A DNA stretch of 64,000 bases from Chitinophaga sp. sic0106 (lineage in GTDB: Bacteria; Bacteroidota; Bacteroidia; Chitinophagales; Chitinophagaceae). Each line of letters begins with the position of its first letter. Positions within the stretch are counted from its first letter, which is position 1. The translations under genes and the position numbers were made by a program. Where the stretch lies: NCBI RefSeq assembly GCF_019219075.1, contig NZ_JAHUWJ010000008.1:62001-126000 (forward strand), in the 5' to 3' direction. Positions 61,208-64,000 of the stretch are shown in pieces. The notes beneath the pieces were generated by a model, which saw only the letters and a program-made list of their open reading frames with translations, searched no databases and was not told the DNA's origin.

Positions 61208-64000
61208 ATGATTGCAAATACTTTTATCAAAAGACCGGTAACAGCGATAGTGATTTCTATCGTACTGGTGCTGGTGGGATTATTGGCGATGACGAGCCTG
61301 CCGATCGGGCAGTATCCGGAAATCTCCCCGCCCACCGTACAGGTAACCGGCACATACACCGGCGCCGATGCCCAAACCGTGGAGCAAACCGTAGCTACCC
61401 CCGTAGAAGTACAGGTAAACGGTACCCCCGGTATGACTTATATCTCTACCAATAATACAAGTGCCGGTCAGATGAGTATGACCGTTAACTTCGAAGTAGG
61501 TACAGATATCAACATCGCCGCCCTCGACGTACAAAACCGCGTAGGTATCGCACAGCCTACCCTGCCACAGGAAGTACAGCGTTTAGGCCTTACCGTGAGA
61601 AAGCGTAACCCGAGCATCCTCATGCTCGTAGCCCTGTACTCACCCAAAGGCACACACGATATCACCTTCCTGGATAACTATACCAACGTATATGTGAAAG
61701 ATGCCCTGCTCCGCGCAAAAGGAGTAGGTGATATCTTCACCCGCGCGGATGACTTCTCCATGCGTATCTGGCTCAAGCCTGATAAGCTGGCGCAAATGGG
61801 CGTAACCGCTGATGAAATCCGCGCCGCCCTGCAGGAACAAAATGCCCAGATCACCGCAGGTTCCGTAGGAGCCCCGCCACAGCCGGTAGGGCAAACATTT
61901 GAATACAACATCTTCACCAAAGGTCGTTTGCAAACACCGGAGGAATTTGGGAATATCATCATCAAAACCCGCCCCAGCGACGGGTCCATCGTATACCTGA
62001 AAGATGTTGCCCGCATTCAGCTGGGTAAATTCAACTACTCCGGTAACAACTTCGTGGATGGCCGCCGCGCTGCCTATCTCCTGGTATACCAGGCACCAGG
62101 TAGTAACGCGATAGAAACTGCCGCCAACGTAACCGCAGCTATGGAAGACCTGAAAAAGGCATTCCCTAACGACGTGGAATACGTAGTACCATTCGAATCT
62201 GTTTCCGTAGTGAAAGTATCTATCGAAGAGGTGGTACATACGCTCGTGGAAGCACTGATACTCGTGGTATTGGTGGTGTTCCTCTTCCTGCAAAGCTGGA
62301 GGGCAACCATTATCCCGATCCTCGCGATTCCGGTGTCCATCATCGCCACCTTCATCTTCTTCATCCCACTCGGCTTTACCATCAATACGCTGACCCTCTT
62401 CGGTTTCGTACTGGCCATCGGTATCGTGGTGGATGATGCCATCGTGGTGGTGGAGGCAGTGCAACATAATATAGATCATGAGAAGATGTCGCCCAAAGAC
62501 GCTACCATACAGGCCATGAAAGAGATTTCCGGGCCGGTGATAGCGATTGCGCTCATCCTCGCAGCGGTGTTCGTACCGGTAGGTTTTATACCTGGTATCG
62601 TAGGCCGTCTGTATCAGCAGTTTGCGATCACCATCGCTATCTCTGTACTGATCTCTGCGTTTGTGGCATTATCACTCACACCAGCACTGTGTATCCTGAT
62701 CCTGCGTCCGATGCATCTCGACAAAGATTCCAAAGGTCTGAACAAGTTCTTCTTTAAGTTCAACCGCTGGTTCGGACATACTACCTCCAGGTACTCCATG
62801 GGCGTGAAGAAAACGATCAAGTACTCCCGCCTGGCACTGGTGCTGCTCCTTTGTATTTTCGTAGGTACGGCCATGTTATTCAAGGCCAAGCCAAGCGGCT
62901 TTATTCCTACAGAGGATGAGGGACGTGTGATCATTACCTTCGACCTGCCGGAATCTTCTTCCACAGAGCGTACGGTATCCGTCATGCAGCAGATGATGAA
63001 GGACCTCGACGAAACGCCTGGTATTGCGCACTACGCAGCACTGGGAGGCCTGAACGCGGTGAACTTCTCCACAAAATCCAACAGTGGTACCATCTTCTGT
63101 CAGCTGAAACCATGGGATGAGCGTAAACCTGATTCCTTACAGGTATTCGGCCTGGTAGCTACCTTGCAGAAAAAACTGTCGAAATATAAAGAGGCCAACC
63201 TCGTCGTGATTCCACCGCCTGCGATTCCGGGGCTGGGTCAAACGGCCGGTTTCTCCTTCGTATTACAGCAGCGTACTGCCGGCGATATCAAAGCATTTGA
63301 AAGCGTGCTGCAAAACTTTGTGGCCAAGGTGAATCAACGTCCGGAAATTTCCAGGGCTTTCTCCTTCTTCACTGCACGTACGCCGGGGTATCAGCTGGAC
63401 ATCGATCGCGAAAAAGCGAAGAAAATGGGCGTGAAAATCTCTGATATTGCAACTGCCCTGCAAACGTATATGGGTAGTGCTTACATCAACGACTTCACCA
63501 TCTACGGCCGTAACTTCCGAGTGGTAACACAGGCGGATTCTTCCTACCGTGGAGATATCAAGAACCTCAGTCAGCTGTTTGTCCGCAATACTGCCGGTAA
63601 CATGGTGCCCCTGAGTGCATTAACATCTTACAAAGTAGTAGAAAACGCGCCGGTTATTTCTCACTATAACCTGTTCCGTTCCGCGGAAATCAACGGTAAC
63701 CCTGCACCGGGCTACAGCTCCGGCGATGCTATCAAAGCACTGAAAGAAGTGGCTGCCCAGGAATTACCGGAAGGTTATGGGTACGAGTTCTCTGGTTTGA
63801 GTAGGGAGGAGTTGTTATCGGGAGATAAAACCGTATACATTTTTGCGCTGTCAATTATATTCGTATTTCTGTTCCTGGCGGCGTTGTACGAAAGCTGGTC
63901 CGTACCGTTCTCCGTACTGCTGGCAGTACCTATCGGTGCATTCGGTGCCATCCTCGTACTAACGTTCTTGCCTAAACTGAGTAACAACGTATATGCACAG
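61208..64000 (+). CDS. RND efflux permease, HAE1/AcrB type (partial, right edge)
   Basis: The ATG at 61208 opens a frame with no stop before the window end (931 codons visible of a usual ~1050). MIANTFIKRPVTAIVISIVLVL is the AcrB-like first transmembrane segment (abridged), followed by PQYPEISPPTVQV-like IGQYPEISPPTVQVTG and the porter domain VQNRVGIAQPTLPQEVQRLG. The proton-relay Asp pair is visible in GIVVDDAIVVVEA near residue 408. A second TM set starts at about 875. It exports lipophilic drugs or other amphiphiles using the proton gradient. Co-transcribed with TolC and adaptor. Confidence 0.96.
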   Translation, partial: MIANTFIKRPVTAIVISIVLVLVGLLAMTSLPIGQYPEISPPTVQVTGTYTGADAQTVEQTVATPVEVQVNGTPGMTYISTNNTSAGQMSMTVNFEVGTDINIAALDVQNRVGIAQPTLPQEVQRLGLTVRKRNPSILMLVALYSPKGTHDITFLDNYTNVYVKDALLRAKGVGDIFTRADDFSMRIWLKPDKLAQMGVTADEIRAALQEQNAQITAGSVGAPPQPVGQTFEYNIFTKGRLQTPEEFGNIIIKTRPSDGSIVYLKDVARIQLGKFNYSGNNFVDGRRAAYLLVYQAPGSNAIETAANVTAAMEDLKKAFPNDVEYVVPFESVSVVKVSIEEVVHTLVEALILVVLVVFLFLQSWRATIIPILAIPVSIIATFIFFIPLGFTINTLTLFGFVLAIGIVVDDAIVVVEAVQHNIDHEKMSPKDATIQAMKEISGPVIAIALILAAVFVPVGFIPGIVGRLYQQFAITIAISVLISAFVALSLTPALCILILRPMHLDKDSKGLNKFFFKFNRWFGHTTSRYSMGVKKTIKYSRLALVLLLCIFVGTAMLFKAKPSGFIPTEDEGRVIITFDLPESSSTERTVSVMQQMMKDLDETPGIAHYAALGGLNAVNFSTKSNSGTIFCQLKPWDERKPDSLQVFGLVATLQKKLSKYKEANLVVIPPPAIPGLGQTAGFSFVLQQRTAGDIKAFESVLQNFVAKVNQRPEISRAFSFFTARTPGYQLDIDREKAKKMGVKISDIATALQTYMGSAYINDFTIYGRNFRVVTQADSSYRGDIKNLSQLFVRNTAGNMVPLSALTSYKVVENAPVISHYNLFRSAEINGNPAPGYSSGDAIKALKEVAAQELPEGYGYEFSGLSREELLSGDKTVYIFALSIIFVFLFLAALYESWSVPFSVLLAVPIGAFGAILVLTFLPKLSNNVYAQ

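Overview
The window is a stretch of a Bacteroidota chromosome, most likely Chitinophaga or a close relative in the Chitinophagaceae. The signs are a SusC/SusD pair with an ECF sigma factor and FecR anti-sigma factor, promoters of the TTTG-N19-TAnnTTTG type, weak or absent Shine-Dalgarno sites, Bacteroidota Rhs-like proteins (DUF6443 and DUF5977 types), DUF2851, and a conserved DUF2520-kdsC-ubiA-maf cluster. The assignment is inferred from family knowledge; no 16S gene is present.

Region 1 (1-18100) is accessory. It opens with the end of argH. It then holds a lipoprotein, a C-terminally truncated choice-of-anchor I protein, and two giant Sec-exported Rhs-like proteins. The second of these ends in a short domain that looks like a GIY-YIG nuclease toxin and is followed 5 nt later by an Imm26-like immunity gene. 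Five fibre-like proteins (one before and four after the Rhs genes) share one C-terminal module: a WPDYVF motif, a HLPG-P-A motif and a terminal coiled coil.

Region 2 (18100-33000) is mostly housekeeping. It contains a TonB-dependent receptor under a TPP riboswitch, so probably an outer-membrane thiamin transporter; ssb; an initiator tRNA with a textbook Bacteroidota promoter; the GTPases era and der; small lipoproteins; a SirB1-like protein; topA; and the operon DUF2520-kdsC-ubiA-maf.

Region 3 (33000-47900) is a nutrient-acquisition locus. An ECF sigma gene diverges from two tandem copies of a lipoprotein plus metzincin pair, followed by FecR, a SusC with an STN signalling domain, SusD and a membrane fatty-acid-hydroxylase-like enzyme. 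The enzymes are proteases and not glycosidases, which suggests a peptide or protein substrate. Overlapping perfect inverted repeats close the locus.

Region 4 (47900-64000) contains a SAM-I riboswitch with terminator, promoter and the methionine operon it precedes (trans-sulfuration enzyme, homoserine dehydrogenase); DUF2851; a divergent LysR/creatininase pair; a small patch of decaying genes with two frameshifts; OsmC; lipA; and a tripartite RND efflux operon (TolC, adaptor, AcrB-like pump) that runs off the right edge.

The most promising less-described items are the signal-peptide-bearing Rhs/Imm26 toxin locus with its fibre genes, the duplicated lipoprotein-metzincin module between sigma and anti-sigma, and the mutually exclusive hairpins at 47085-47167.
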